In this document: piece after piece, positions 22,169-34,639 of the stretch | Numbering within the stretch: the first letter of the stretch is position 1 | How the letters are laid out: every line of letters starts with the position of its first letter | Assembly (NCBI GenBank): GCA_015143295.1 | Contig: CM026554.1 | Coordinates: 32,873,531-32,937,530, forward strand | Direction of reading: 5' to 3' | Length of the DNA stretch: 64,000 nucleotides | Origin: Tetracentron sinense | Lineage: Eukaryota > Streptophyta > Magnoliopsida > Trochodendrales > Trochodendraceae | Notes under the pieces: generated by a model | Databases searched by the model: none | Told to the model about the DNA's origin: nothing | Seen by the model: the letters and a program-made list of their open reading frames with translations, nothing else | Translations under genes and position numbers: made by a program

Positions 22169-23095
22169 TCAACCGTCTAAGTAGACGGAATATTGGGCCT
22201 TAGCCTTGAGCACACGCCCATCCGAGTCAGAAAATAGAGATTTTCTACGCCTTTGCAAGTTTGCAATTTTATGTTTGACTCTCATTTTATGTTTTTCCAA
22301 GGGAAAACCTTTTAGATGAGTGAAATTAAGCAAAGAATAACCATACCCTATGGATTTTTCTATGATGGGATCCGGGAGTTTAAGATGAGTGAATGATGCC
22401 TCTAAAGGATTATCAATTAAAACATAAGGAGGGACATCCTCAAATATCTTATCAAGTTTATCAACTAGGAAGCAATCTTCCCATTTTGATTGTTGTTCGG
22501 GAGTAGTGAAGACATTTAACCGAACTTTCATGTTACCAAATGACACTTTCATCACCCCAGTCCTACAGTTTATACATGCATTGGCAGTAGCCAGGAAAGG
22601 ACGACCAAGGATGATTGGAATTTGGTTTTTTGAATTGCACACAGGTTCCATGTCAAGGACAAGAAAGTCGACAGGAAAGAAAAATTTATCAACTTTAATC
22701 AAAACATCTTCAACTATCCCACGAGGTTTTTTTATGGATCTATCCGCTAATTGTAATACAACGGATGTGGGGCGAAGCTCTCCTAAGCCAAGTTTCTCAT
22801 ACACCGAGAAAGGTAAAATATTAACACTAGCTCCTAAATCAAGGAGTGCCCGGTCAATTGAGTGATCTCCAATGATACACGAAATAGTAGGAGCACCGGG
22901 GTCCTTAAATTTTGGAGGAGTGTTGTGTTGGATAATGGAGCTCACTTACTCGGTCAAAAGGATTTTCTTGGACACATGAGTTCTTGATTTTTGTTTTTGA
23001 GTGCACATGTCCTTTAGAAATTTGGCATACGCTGGGATTTGCTTTATGGCATCTATGAGCGGAAGGTTGATTTTAACTTGTTTAAAAACCGATCA
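22169..23095 (-). mobile_element. Gag end and protease of the nested Athila-type element
   Basis: The minus strand shows the Gag tail signature (INLPLIDAIKQIPAYAKFLK) followed by an aspartic protease region: LLDLGASVNILPFSVYEKLG at the active site and GIVEDVLIKVDKFFFPVDF further on. An LGRPFLATANA block, usual near the end of this protease, is also present. The coding sequence is broken and incomplete. Confidence 0.75.
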
Positions 23096-23100
23096 ACTAT

Positions 23101-23720
23101 CCTTGTCTTTACCATAAAATGACATTTTCCCCAATTTAGTATCAAATTCTTCTCTTTACACCTTATTAGCACCAATTGAGGATGGTGCAAGCACTCTTCC
23201 TAAGTGGATCCAAAGACCGAAAAGTCATCCATAAACACCTCAAGGAAGCATTTGACCATATCCGAGAATATACTAATCATACACTGCTGAAAGGTAGCAG
23301 GTGCATTGCATAACCCAAAGGGCATGCGTTTGTAGGCGAACGTTCCAAAGGGACAGGTGAAGGTGGTCTTCTTCTAATCCTCCGGTGCTATAGGAATCTG
23401 GTTATAGCCAAAATAACCATCTTAAAAGCAATAGTATTCATGTCCGGCTAATCGCTCGAGCATTTGGTCAATGAATGGGAGTGGGAAGTGATCCTTTTGT
23501 GTGGTTGAGTTCAGCTTTCTGTAGTCTATACACACTCTCCACCCGGTCTGCACTCTAGTGGGCACCAATTCATTTCCTTCATTCTTCACCATGGTGATAC
23601 CCGATTTCTTTGGAACTACTTGAATAGGGCTCACCCAGGAGCTATTTGAAATCGGGTAAATCACCCATGTATCCAACAGTTTTAGCACTTCTGCCCTAAC
23701 CACTTCCTTCATCATGGGAT
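23101..23720 (-). mobile_element. Outer Athila-type reverse transcriptase, first half
   Basis: Motifs in order: WVSPIQVVPKKSG, CIDYRKLN, DHFPLPFIDQMLERLAG and the active-site region FMDDFSVFG near 23,210-23,235. It ends at the target duplication of the nested element; the rest of the domain lies at 18,568 and below. Broken. Confidence 0.8.
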
Positions 23721-23870
23721 TTAGCCGCCTTTGTGTTCACAAGATGTTTTGGCATTCTCCTCGAGATGGATCCTATGTTGAACCACAAAAGGACTTATGC
23801 CCTTGATATCAACTATTGACCACCCTATAGCTTCTTTGTAGTCCCTAAGGACTTCTACAAGTTGCTCTTC

Positions 23871-24600
23871 TTAGGCATTTTTCAGGTCCGAAGCTATGAT
23901 GACGGGAAGAGTTTCAGGGGGGCCTAAAAACACATACTTGAGAGTATCAGGTAGTGGTTTTAGGTCTAGCTTAGGGGGCTCTACTATAGATGGTACAGGT
24001 GGGGATGATGAAGGGATGAGAATTTCTTGCTTAGAGTGACATCTACTAGTCTCCAAGAATGGGGTAGAATCTAATAATGCATTGACTTCCTCAATGTTGG
24101 CATCAATATCAAAATCCCCTCCAAAATGCGCAAGGCAAGCCTCTAATGGGTCCTCATAGCCTAACCGCAAGATGACATTATCCACCAATTCATGTAAGTA
24201 ACTAACTTCACAAACTTCATCATTCTCATCTCGAAGTTGTTTACTCACATTAAAAATGTTGACTTGTATTGTCATGGTACCAAATGATATTTGCATCACT
24301 CCATTCCTACAATTGATCAATGCATTAGATGTTGCTAGGGATGGTCGCCCTAAAATCACTGGTATTCTGCTCATAGTTGTTGTTGGTGGTTTTGTGTCAA
24401 GGACTACAAAGTCCACAGGGAACAAAAAAATTCTCACTTTGATTAAGACATCCTCTACTATCCCCTTTGGATATCGAATTGAAGCATCAGCTAGCTGGAG
24501 GGTCGAATGTGTAGGTTTCAGCTCCCCCAAACCTAATTCTTCGTATATAGAATACAGAAGTTGGTTAACACTATCACCTAAGTCCAGGAAGGCTTGCTAA
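23871..24600 (-). mobile_element. Outer Athila-type protease and linker
   Basis: The minus strand shows a protease region with LGLGELKPTHSTLQLADAS, GIVEDVLIKVRIFLFPVDF and ILGRPSLATSNALI. A low-complexity Pro/Ser linker of the type found between protease and reverse transcriptase follows. It is related to, but clearly different from, the nested element's protease, which supports two separate families. Confidence 0.75.
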
Positions 24601-26640
24601 ATATGATGGTCCCTAATCTCACAGGAAATGGTAGGACAGCCAGGGTCCTTGTATTTGACAGGGGTTGAGCAGGAAATAATGGAGCTAGCCTACTGAGCTA
24701 GAAAAGCTTTCTTGGGTACATTTTTTGTTCTCTTGAAGGTGCAAAGGTCCTTCAGGAACTTGGCGTAGGGAGGTACCTGTTGGATTGCATCTAAGAGTGG
24801 GATGTTGATCCTCACTTTCTTGAAAACCTCTAACATCTTATACAACTAGACCGTTTTCTTTATTGGCCCTAGCCTTTGAGGATATAGGGCTCTAGGGATG
24901 AAGGTTCTAGGAGATGGATCACTAGGTGGTACAACTCCTACTGTATCTTTTGCACTGTTGTCCCTATTATGCTCATGTTTTTTTCCTTTGCCTCTTGTGT
25001 TTTCTCTACTATTAGCTCATCCTTCCCAAGGTCTTCGGTTTGCTTTGGGGCTTCCACTCCATTGTCAATCTATCGCCCTGACCTAAGTGTAGTGACCGAA
25101 TTTGCCTGCTCATGGTCTTTCCCTTTTATGTCATGGATTTCAAATTGGCCCTTTAGAATCTGGCCTTTGGGTTTGCCTCAAGTTGGCTTGGGAAGGTACC
25201 CCTATCCCTAACACTTAATGAGTTAGCTAGCTGGCTCACTGTATACTCTAACTTTGCAATGGATTACGTGTTGGCATTTAGGCTTTGGACGGTGCCCTGC
25301 TGGAATTGGAGGGTGTTTTGAGCTAGTAGCTTCATTGTCTCTTCAAGAGAATTTATCCGTTGATTTGGCGGATTGGAACTGAAATTTGGCATTGGTGGCC
25401 TCTGAAATCCCGGAGGTGGTATGGCCTGAGATGGGCCACCTTGGTGTTGACCCTAGTCCAAGAGAGATTTGAGTTATCCTTCCACCCCGTATTATAGGTG
25501 TTTGAATAAGGGTCATACATTTGCCTATTGTCAAAACGGGTGTTCTGATATAGAGCATTCACTTCCTCAACATTCTCTCCTTGACCCCAAAACTGTACAC
25601 ATCGCGGTCCGGAATGAGTGGGATCACCACAGTTCGAACATGGCAGAATATTGGGCTCATTGCCACAACTCATGGCCTGACTAGGTTTTTATGATTCTAA
25701 GGTATCTAGAGTGGGCCTCCAAGCTCCTTGGTTCATTTCAAGGGCTTCTAAACGTCTCATTTCAATGGCCAAATTTGGCCTCTGCCTCAAACCTAGGTTC
25801 AACTTGATGAAGGCCTCCTCTCTCAACAGGGATTAGTTTTTTGTCTCTTCTTTTATGGGCTCCCACTGGAGTGTATTTTCAACGACTTCTTCTAAGTACA
25901 TCCATGCTTGATCCACCATCTTTTGGATAAATCCACCGTTACAAAAAGATTCCACCATGGTTTTGGTCGGATAGTCTAATCCTTCATAAAGGATTTGGAC
26001 TAGTCTAATTTTCTCGAACCCATGGTGTGGGCATTGGAGTAACTGGTCTTTGAACCGCTCTAAGTAACCATACATGGTCTTTCTCTCCAATTGGTGGAAA
26101 CCATTCAGGATCTAACGAATTGAGGCTGTTTCTTGCTTGAAATAGAATTTTTTGTAAAAAGCCTCAACCATCCCAGCCCATGTGGTTATGGACCCTGCTT
26201 ATAAGGCATAAAGCCATGCTTTAGCCTTTTCTTTTAATGAGAACGGGAACAACCTAAGCTTAAGGGATTCTTTGGTCATTTGATTATATTTCATGGTTCC
26301 GCATGTCCTCGAATTCCCTAACGTGTTGATATGGGTTTTCTTGGTCCATCCCACGAAATAATGGGAGCATCTGAATTAAGACAAACTTTAGTTCAAAGGC
26401 TGCATTGGTGGTGGGCAAAGTAATGCAGGACGGTTGAGTAGTCCTTGTGGGGTACATATAATCTCTTAGAGTGACAACTTGAGGTTGGTCTTCCATTTCT
26501 TGAAAAGTAGAAAATTTTCCTACAAAGGTGATGGGTGACTCAAAGAATTCAATCCGGACTAATCGACCTCTCACACGTAAATGAAAAATCCTATTTGGCC
26601 CTGGAATGATGCACACGCAGTCAAGCACAGCTTAATTTAA
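24601..26640 (-). mobile_element. Outer Athila-type Gag region
   Basis: The N-terminal part has the Gag block TNAAFELKFVLIQMLPLF and FRGMDQENPYQHVREF (26,300-26,420). The middle carries the Gag core (GYLERFKDQLLQCPHHGF, 26,000-26,090). A CCHC zinc knuckle (CSNCGDPTHSGPRC, about 25,600-25,640) follows, then the spacer towards protease. The sequence is broken in several places. Confidence 0.75.
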
Positions 26641-27650
26641 ACACACCAACAATCTAATGTTTAACCTACTTCAACTAGACAGCTCCTAACTGGTTTGAAG
26701 AGTGCACTTAAGCCTCCAGCCCGGTCTTATGAAACCAGTTCGACCAGGTAAGCCCCCAGGTTAAGTGGTGGGGTTACAATGCTCTGGGCAAGGGTCCCGC
26801 TTAAATACCACACTCCTAGAACAAAGATTGTCACCCTTTAGAGGGATAGGGCTTGCCTAGGCATCGAGTTGGTCAAAGAGCACAATTGGTACAACTTTTG
26901 GTAGTCTTTGTCCTAGTGAGCTCGTGGGGCCTAGGGCCAATGTCTACTTGATTTTAGATTAGGTTGGATAATTATGTGGGGTGTGTTTAACCTAATGGGC
27001 AAGAATCCGGTGATTAAATCCAGTTCTTATCTTATCATGGGTTTTGAGGTGCCCTTACTAAAAACGGTGCTCCAATTCTATTTGTGTGTCAAGCATGTAA
27101 GCACTCATTAATTTAAAGACATCAAACAATCTCCACTAACAAGTAAAAGATCCATGGGTAAGGATTAAAGTACGTACCTCCCACTCTAGGTGAGGGAAGA
27201 TCCAATTGAGTCGACCCGGGCCACCAACACCAAACTTGGTGTACGAACCCGAGGTGCAGAGACAGTGTAGTCCAACTGTCCTCCTTCCCTGCTCCTAATC
27301 TATTACACTCTGGGCCTTCCCAGATTAAAATTTAAAGTACTTACAACTGAACATCTACTACAAGAGTTCTAAAAAGAAAAAATAAAAACTAAAACTAGTC
27401 CTAAATTTTTAATTTTTTTTAATATCTTGAAACTCCATCTTTTCTCCTCCTTTTAATGTCTTGCAACCTGCCAAAAAATTAAGATTAGTAACACCTAGAG
27501 AGATATAACAATTAAATAATTTTAGAGGTGCTAAAAAAAATTAAAAAGAAGATTAAAGGTTTTTTTTTTTTAAGAAAAGAAGAAAAAAACCTAAACTAAA
27601 CTAGTTTAAGGCTAAAAATTTCAGATTTAAAATCGTTTTGAAATCAGTTT
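26641..27650 (-). other. Leader of the outer Athila-type element
   Basis: About 1 kb of non-coding sequence lies between the primer site and Gag. It contains a splice-like, gene-free stretch and homopolymer runs near 27,530-27,590. Long leaders are normal for this lineage. Confidence 0.5.
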
Positions 27651-27666
27651 CCCAGCAACAGCGCCA
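27651..27666 (-). promoter_or_regulatory. Primer-binding site of the Athila-type element
   Basis: On the minus strand this reads TGGCGCTGTTGCTGGG and lies seven bases inside the 5' LTR. It is the type of primer site usual in Athila elements. Confidence 0.75.
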
Positions 27667-27672
27667 AAAACT

Positions 27673-29051
27673 TGATGTTCAAATAATAATACTGCAAGTG
27701 CACGGTCGTCTATAGAAGAGACAGTGGCAAATACCGGTCGATCCACAGAGAACTGAACAAAAATAATATTAAAACTGAAATCTAAATAATAAACTAGTGA
27801 TAAAAGAAATCTTGAATTGATTTGAGATACATGATCTAACTAAAGAAAATAATTCAGAGCAACTAAAATGAATTAATAAAGGAGTAAATCAAATAGAGAA
27901 AGAGATTAGAGCATCCAGATTCCACTAGACATCAACTAATCAATCTACAAAATATCCCTACTTTTTTCCAAATCATAACTCAAACCAAATGACAAATCAA
28001 TGTTTTGGTTCAGAATATTTAACTTTAAAATCATTTTCAAAATCGAAATTAAAAACCTAAGATTTCCTTCACTTGAAAAATCATAAAAAAAAAAAAACTT
28101 AAGAACTATTTATCAAAAATAAGTATAAACCATCAAAAGAATTTATTCATAAGCATGGCCTATCAAATCTAAGCATAAATAGTCAAAAGTATTTAATTAA
28201 GAAATAAATATCGAAGTTTACCTAGAGCAATGAAGACAGACCTATTTTAACATTAAAGATCACAAATAATATGGGAAAATAAGGAATTAATTGTAAATTA
28301 AAAGGAGATGACTTAGCTTCTTCCTTCGCTCTAATCAGGGAGTTTAGCCGAACATTGTAATGAGCATACGATCAACTCCGGAATAAGTCTTCATTGATGA
28401 TGAAATTTCTTCACAAATTGTATCCTTTTACACCACTCAATCTCCAATAATATCAGACAAAAGAGTAAGGAAGATGAGAGAAAAGAGGAAAAAGAAAAGA
28501 GGAAGAGCAAAAATTGTTTCAACCCTAATTTTCTTCTCCTCTATGCATAAGCATCCACTTCATGAACTGTATTAACCTTCTTCTCATCCAAATTTAGAGA
28601 GTTTCCTGAAATCCAATATTGTTCCCCTTTGAGTCCTCTTTCCAACGCCTCAAATCTTGTCTTAATTTAATCTTTCAATCACAAGTTATGACTAAATTAG
28701 TGAGTCATGGTCAGTTTAGGTGGGAATCCAAAACTCTTCATTTTTTAGGGAATTTGTTGCTCAATATTACCAGCCACGAAATTTACTTGCTTTTCTTGTA
28801 GATTTGGATGTCAAATATCAGCAACCCTATCTTCTCCTTAATTTAATCCAATTAGATGAGTGGGCCTTGTATGGCTTTTCTCTCTAATGGGCTTTTGGCT
28901 TTGAAGTTCTCCAATTTGGGCTCAAATCTGTTAAACTTCATCTAACTCCTACATAAAAGTAAAAAATTTATAATTATAACAATTAAGACAAAATAAACAA
29001 CTAATAAATGTAAATAAAGAGGTAATTATTAACATAATAACATGCGTATCA
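27673..29051 (-). repeat. 5' LTR of the Athila-type element
   Basis: It runs from TGATGTTCAAATAATAATAC to CATGCGTATCA and matches 13,839-15,177. The extra length comes mostly from small insertions. The target duplication ACACA follows at 29,052-29,056. Confidence 0.85.
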
Positions 29052-29725
29052 ACACACACACTCTTTATCAATCTAACCATGTGATAAGTTGGGCAGATTG
29101 ATGGGTCTGGGTCTGGGTCTGTTCAGAAATTGCTACTCTTTGGGCCATAAACTTTAGCATATGACCACAAGTTGTTTGTGGTCTAAATTTGGGCTTTTTG
29201 CAAAAGTACCTATGGATTAGGTTTACGTACCTTGATCTAGTCCATTAACAATCCTAATTAAATACATTGTCTAAAGAGGATCTCTCATGCAGGGACACAT
29301 CAGTACTACCAGACTTAAAAGAGATTAGATCACCAGTCAATTGCGAGTGAACTCAATCGCACCCACAGGTTAACATATGTTCCTTACCTTTATTAACTGT
29401 GGTTATGGATTAACAATTTAACCTAAACCCAAAAAAAAACCTTTGTTGTTGAACTATAAGGGTTAATGAATCTTAACCTCATGATCCATAACGACAAGCT
29501 CGTATCCAGGCCGAAGACCCAGACCTCCCTCTTGAAGAGATCAAATCTAGTGGCTTCGGAACTCCTAGAGACCATTAAAAAGAGATACACATGCACTTTT
29601 CACTATGTTTGTTAATGGATCACACTTGGATCCGATTTGGGTGAATCTGATTTTGGGATCTCTTTTAGGCATTTACTCATAGATGGTGCAGGGAATCGTC
29701 TTGTTCATGAATTGCTGATTACATT

Positions 29726-29761
<36 letters not shown>

Positions 29762-29797
29762 GTGGCAATGATCCGGCTAGTGAGATGGTGATTGTGA
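29052..29797. other. Spacer with a MITE remnant and a GA microsatellite
   Basis: No gene. Around 29,320-29,480 a remnant of a hairpin MITE is visible (AGTGAACTCAATCGCACCCA, TTAACTGTGGTTATGG, then AAGGGTTAATGAATCTTAAC). A GA run covers 29,727-29,762 next to the chromodomain element. Confidence 0.55.
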
Positions 29798-30145
29798 GGT
29801 GTTATGTCCTCGACCACGACCTCTTCCTCTTCTAGCAATCTTGGTGAGAGTAAAGATATGCAGAAACGTGGAGTTTAAACAAGAAAAAGTATGCAAGCCA
29901 AGGAATCTTCGAGGGAATCCAACCTCCAAAATCCCCAAATTAGAATAATAAACTGAGATCATTTACTAAGGAATGCATGGGCTAATAAATAGCTAGTTAC
30001 AACAGATAGTGGAGATTAAATCACCACGGACTACTACAAATAAGGAAACCAGAAAATGATTCAAATGCAACTAACTAGAAGAAGACTTCTATGTAACTAC
30101 CCCTACAAAATAGCTTCTACATGGTAGTAGTTGCCTTATTTACTA
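29798..30145 (-). repeat. 3' LTR of the chromodomain element
   Basis: It matches 46,760-47,108: shared blocks include CGACCACGACCTCTTCCTCT, GGAGTTTAAACAA and AACTAACTAGAAGAAGACTT. The inner-side boundary (about 30,145) is approximate because the two copies diverge there. Confidence 0.75.
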
Positions 30146-30179
30146 AACCAAGGCCTTGCATGTAACATGCACACATGTG

Positions 30180-31180
30180 TTACGCACGTAACAGCGCCCT
30201 GCTAAGAACGCGCTTGCCCTCAAGTGCAATGTTTGGAAATCGTAGTTGTATGTCATGGAGGATTTCCCAGGTGGAGTATGCCAGTGAGAGACCTTGCCAA
30301 TGCACCAGAATTTCATCTCTACCTTTCTTCTTACATCGGTCCAACACAGCTTGAGGAGAGGGTATGGTGGTGCCATCAGTTTCATTGATTGGTAGTAGTG
30401 TTGATTGCACCAGTAGGTGAGAGCCAATCTGTTGTTTTAAAGAAGAAACATAAAAAACAGGATGCATTCGATTATTACTTGGAAGATCCAACCTGTAAGC
30501 GACACTTCTGATTCTTTGGATAACCTTGAATGGTCCATAATAACGGGGAGACAACTTGAGGTTTTTGTGAAGTGCTAGTGAATTCTACCAATATGGTTAG
30601 AGATGTAAATAAACCCAGTCACCAACAGTAAATTCTCTATCCACGTGCCCCTTGTCATAAATTTTCTTCATGCGGTCCTGAGCTACTTTTATATGATCAT
30701 GTAAGTCGACTAACAGCTTATCTCGTTCTTGTAACTCCTTATCAACAGCTTCCAGAGATGTAGTGCCTGGAATGTTGGACAAGAGGTTCGGTGGGGGCCT
30801 ACCATATACAAGCTTCAAAAGGGGTTGTTTTGATGGATGTATGATAACTTGGTGAGTATTTAAGAGGGGGGATCCACCAATGAGGTGGTGCCTTAGGTTT
30901 CCTAGGTTTGGAAATGGATTTTATGGGTACGTTAACTATTTCCCATTGGCGAATAAATTCCATCGTGTTGCGTCGCATACCCTTCAAAAAAAAAAAGGGA
31001 ACGCAATCTATGGAGAGTTTTGTGGTAGCCTTCGTGAGTAGTGGAGCGAAATTCTCCAATAATCAAGGGAATTAGGAGTGAGTCTTGAGTGAGATAAAGT
31101 CTATTTTTGAAATAAAAAAAGTAGGCCATCTTGGAACTGCCATGGACCCACCTCTTCACCTTGCTAACATAACTCAACCA
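30180..31180 (-). mobile_element. Chromodomain element: integrase and chromodomain
   Basis: Integrase remnants (a zinc-side block around 30,960-31,100 and YHTSIKTTPFEA near 30,800-30,850) are followed by the C-terminal region LSPRYYGPFKVIQRI, then a chromodomain (EILVHWQGLSLAYSTWE, about 30,240-30,290). Chromodomains steer such elements to marked chromatin. The integrase is incomplete. A ~100-bp block at 30,845-30,940 resembles the upstream region of the host exon at 2176-2376. Confidence 0.75.
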
Positions 31181-31199
31181 ACAACTAGAGTTTGGGGTT

Positions 31200-32625
31200 A
31201 CCTAGTCGAAATCTCTTCTTTGATGGGGTCCAGCCATCGCGGGATTGGCTTGGAAAGGGCCACCAACTCACTTGATTCGCCACGCCGTGATAGTGCATTC
31301 GCAATCATGTTTTCAGTCCCCTTTTTGTACTCAATTACAAAGTCATAGCCCATTAACTTTGTAAGCCATCGTTATTGTGCCACTATAGTAATCCATAGGT
31401 CCCACATATACTTTAGACTTTGATGATCCGTGCAGACCACGAACTTACGCCTAGGAGATATGGACGCCATTTTTGGATGGCCATTACGAGAGCCATCATC
31501 TCCTTCTTGTATGTGGACAGCAATAGATTCTTCCCATATAGAGCGTGACTATAGAAGGCAATGGGTCAATTGTTTTGCATGAGAACACCACCTATGTCCG
31601 TGCCTGATGCATCACATTTAACTATAAATGGTTGAGAAAAAGTAGGGAGTGCTAGAACTGGAGCTTGCATCATGGCAGGCTTCAATTTGGAAAACGATTC
31701 TTTACCCATTGGTGTCCAAAGGAAGGAATCCTTACTTAAGAGAGAAGTGAGTGGGCACGCAATCTTCCCGTATCCATGGATAAATTTTTGATAATAGCAA
31801 GTGAGCCCCAAGAAACCACAAAGAGCCTTAACTGTCATGGGCTTAGGCCATTCCAGCATTGCTTGAATTTTGGATTGATCCACTGCCACCCCAGCTAGGC
31901 TAATGACATGGCCAAGATATATCACTTGTCTTTGGTCGAAAGTGCACTTCTCCTCCTTAATATGTAGCTTGTGGGCCCTCAAGGTGGATAACGTGATGCT
32001 CAAATGTTCCATATGGTCCTCCCATGATCTACTAAAGATCAAAATGTCGTCAAAAAACACCAAAATAAATTTACAAAAGTAATTCTTATATTACTCATTA
32101 ATGATTGAAATGTTGATAGTGTATTAGTAAGGCCGAATGGCATGACCAGGAACTCATAATGTCCCTGATGGATCCAAAAAGCTTTCTTTGGGATATCCTC
32201 GGCGAGGACCCGAATTTGATGATAGACGAAACAGAGATCGAGACTGGTAAAATACTGAGAGCCATGCAACTCATCTAGGTAAAATACTGAGAGCCATGCA
32301 ACTCATCTAGTAATTCATCTATAACTGGAATTTATCCTTGACTATAATTTGAATTAGAGCACGATAATCTACGCAAATGCGCTACGACCCATCTTGCTTT
32401 TTAACCAAGATTACTGAAAACGAGTTTAGACTGGTACTTGGATGGATGGCACTTGAAAGCAACAAATCAGATACCAGACACTCAATGTCAGTCTTTTGGA
32501 AGTAGGGATACCTGTAAGGATGAACGCAGACTGGGCCAGTTCCTGGCAAGAGTGGGATGCGGTGGTCTTGCATTCGTTGAGGAGGTAGACCCCTAGGCAC
32601 AGCGAACACGTCCTGAAAGCTCTTT
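31200..32625 (-). mobile_element. Chromodomain element: reverse transcriptase and RNase H
   Basis: Motifs in order on the minus strand: GLPPQRMQDHRIPL, VILVKKQDGS, YFTSLDL, MPFGLTN, the active-site region FFDDILIFS, YLGHVIS, GFLGLTCYYQKFI and the start of RNase H (FIVKCDASGTDIGGVL). The domain order is that of Ty3 elements. Broken in several places. The right edge abuts a solo LTR. Confidence 0.85.
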
Positions 32626-33378
32626 TGTAGAGACCCGAATTTTAATTTATTGATAATTGTGTCATTAATGTGATGTATGCAAAAATAAGAAAAAAAAAAA
32701 AAAAATTTATATATGGTATAGCAAAACCATCTTTATATATGATATTAATATCTAGGGTATTAAGGTATAAAATAGTGAAGCCCGTCATAGACCTTCTATT
32801 TAATAAGTTTTAATTAGATTAGAATTATATCCAATAGATAATAGAAAGGGACCCACACACTTCATCTCTCTCTTTCTAATTATTAATTATATTAGAGGAG
32901 GAAATCTTAAACTAATTAGGAAGTATCCTAATTATTTTCTAATTAGATTGTGGTTCTCTCTTACATTCATCCAACTTAATGAGTTATTTTTACCTCGAAT
33001 GACTTAAAATTACGACATATGTATTTCACAAGAAATTGTTCCCTTTGAATAAGGTTTCCAACGCATTTTGAATCGTCCAATTCCGATAACCGAGTCAAAA
33101 GTTATAGGTCAAATACCAAGCAAGATTTGAGACGGGGTTTTTCCAAAAAACGTTGATTCCAAACTTTTTTAATATTTTTGGGTCCCTAACTCTATAAATA
33201 CCCCCTATTTCATGGATTTAGGGTTAAGCATTCTAAGATTTAGGAATTCCAAAAAGAGTTCAACCTAGGTTTTCTCAAGGGTTTTTATCTCAAGGAGAAT
33301 GGAAAGCTTAGAGATCGAGATCCAAGCTCATTCTCAAGCGAGGGATCGTAGGGAAACGATCAAGGAAGGTATTGTACA

Positions 33379-33960
33379 TTTTTCTAATTAATGATTTTTA
33401 TAAGATAGGTACTTTTAAGATCTGGATATGTCTTTATGTGTTATCATGGTTTGAATGAGCATGTTAAAAGTATGGGTTACATGATTTAAAGAAGGTTTGA
33501 TTTTAAGATTTGGAAGAAAATGAATGATTATGTGTTATACACTGTTCTAGCTAATGATTTTTATAAGATAAGTACTTTTAAATTTTGGATATGTCTTTAT
33601 GTATTATCGTGGTTTGAATGAGCATGTTAAAAGTATGGGTTACATGATTTAAAGAGGGTTTGATGTTAAGATTTGGAAGAGAATAAATGATTATGTACTA
33701 TACACTGTTCTAGCTAATGATTTTTATAAGACAAGTACTTTTAAGATCTAGATATGTCTTTATGTGTTATCATGGTTTGAATGGACATGTTAAGAGTATG
33801 AGTTACATGATTTAAAGAGGGTTTGATGTTAAGATTTGGAAGAAAATAAATGATTATATACTATGCACTATTCTAGCTAATGGTTGTTATAAGATTAAGT
33901 ACTTTCAAGACATGGATATGTATTTATGTACTATGCATTGTCTAACCTAATGATATCTCT
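33379..33960. repeat. Tandem repeat in LTR A, ~165-bp units
   Basis: Three copies and part of a fourth of a unit that includes TTCTAGCTAATGATTTTTAT, GATATGTCTTTATGTGTTAT and GGGTTACATGATTTAAAGA. The units are about 85-90% alike. The array lies just after the leader. Confidence 0.75.
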
Positions 33961-34639
33961 AAGATTTTGTATGAAATCAAGATTTAAGGTTGATTATGAA
34001 TTTATGTGAATTGAATAAATCTATTGTGATATTTTTCTTATATAAATTGAAGAGAATTTCAAGGATGAGACCTAGAGTGAATCGATGTATGAATCTATAT
34101 TTTTTATTGAGAACTGAGGAAGGGATTGAATTATGGATCTATGAATTATTATAGTAGGATGTGAATAATATAAGTAAGATGTGAATAACTCTGTTAACGT
34201 TATGATTTTTGTTTGAAACAAGAAGAATAAGAAAAATCATGGAATTATGATGAATTATAGATGATATTAAAAATTGATAATTTCTATTGATGCTATGAAT
34301 TAACCTTGTCAATTATTAAACTTGACTTTTATATTGCGAATTAGTTTTCATATATAAGTAAGTTTTAATGTGATTATTGCATGTTATCATATGAAATTAT
34401 GCATGTTTATTGATTGATTGAATTTCGGATAGATGAATTCTTAGAAGATGATATCAACGCCCTGAATCCCTTAACCTTAGTTATATGGGTGACTTTGGTG
34501 GGGTTCGGTGATTTAATATTGGAACTTAAAGGATAACCTAGATGAAAGTTAATCATTACACAATCAAGCACAAATTTCACGGTATGATAATTGATAAGTC
34601 ATCACAAGTACACAAGTCATGAGTCTGCATAAACTAACA

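Larger units (their letters stand above)
18569..23095 (-). mobile_element. Second, partial Athila-type element nested in the first
   Basis: The segment starts with TGATCG and ends with CGATCA, and is flanked by ACTAT on both sides (18,564-18,568 and 23,096-23,100), so it is one insertion into the reverse transcriptase region of the outer element. It has one full LTR (18,569-20,119), a polypurine-like site (20,120-20,130), a 2-kb non-coding stretch with a minisatellite, and a Gag-protease part. No reverse transcriptase or integrase was seen, and a second full LTR is not visible. It is a broken, non-autonomous fossil and is younger than the outer element. Confidence 0.75.
13839..29051 (-). mobile_element. 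Athila-type Ty3 LTR element, broken, with a nested insertion
   Basis: Two long terminal repeats (1,339 and 1,379 bp), a primer-binding site next to the right LTR and a target duplication ACACA on both sides (13,834-13,838 and 29,052-29,056) define the element, which lies on the minus strand. Parts in order from its 5' end are: LTR, primer site, a long leader, Gag with a CCHC knuckle, aspartic protease, reverse transcriptase, RNase H, integrase, a long non-coding 3' part and the 3' LTR. It is broken in many places and no part can be active. The LTRs differ by roughly 5% by eye, suggesting an insertion some millions of years old. A second Athila-type element sits within it. Confidence 0.85.

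Noticed and set aside
22506-22865. Plus-strand open frame of 119 codons
   Set aside because: It is the complement of the protease region of the nested Athila-type element.
24898-25211. Plus-strand open frames
   Set aside because: Complement of the Gag-protease spacer of the outer Athila-type element; no plus-strand gene signals.
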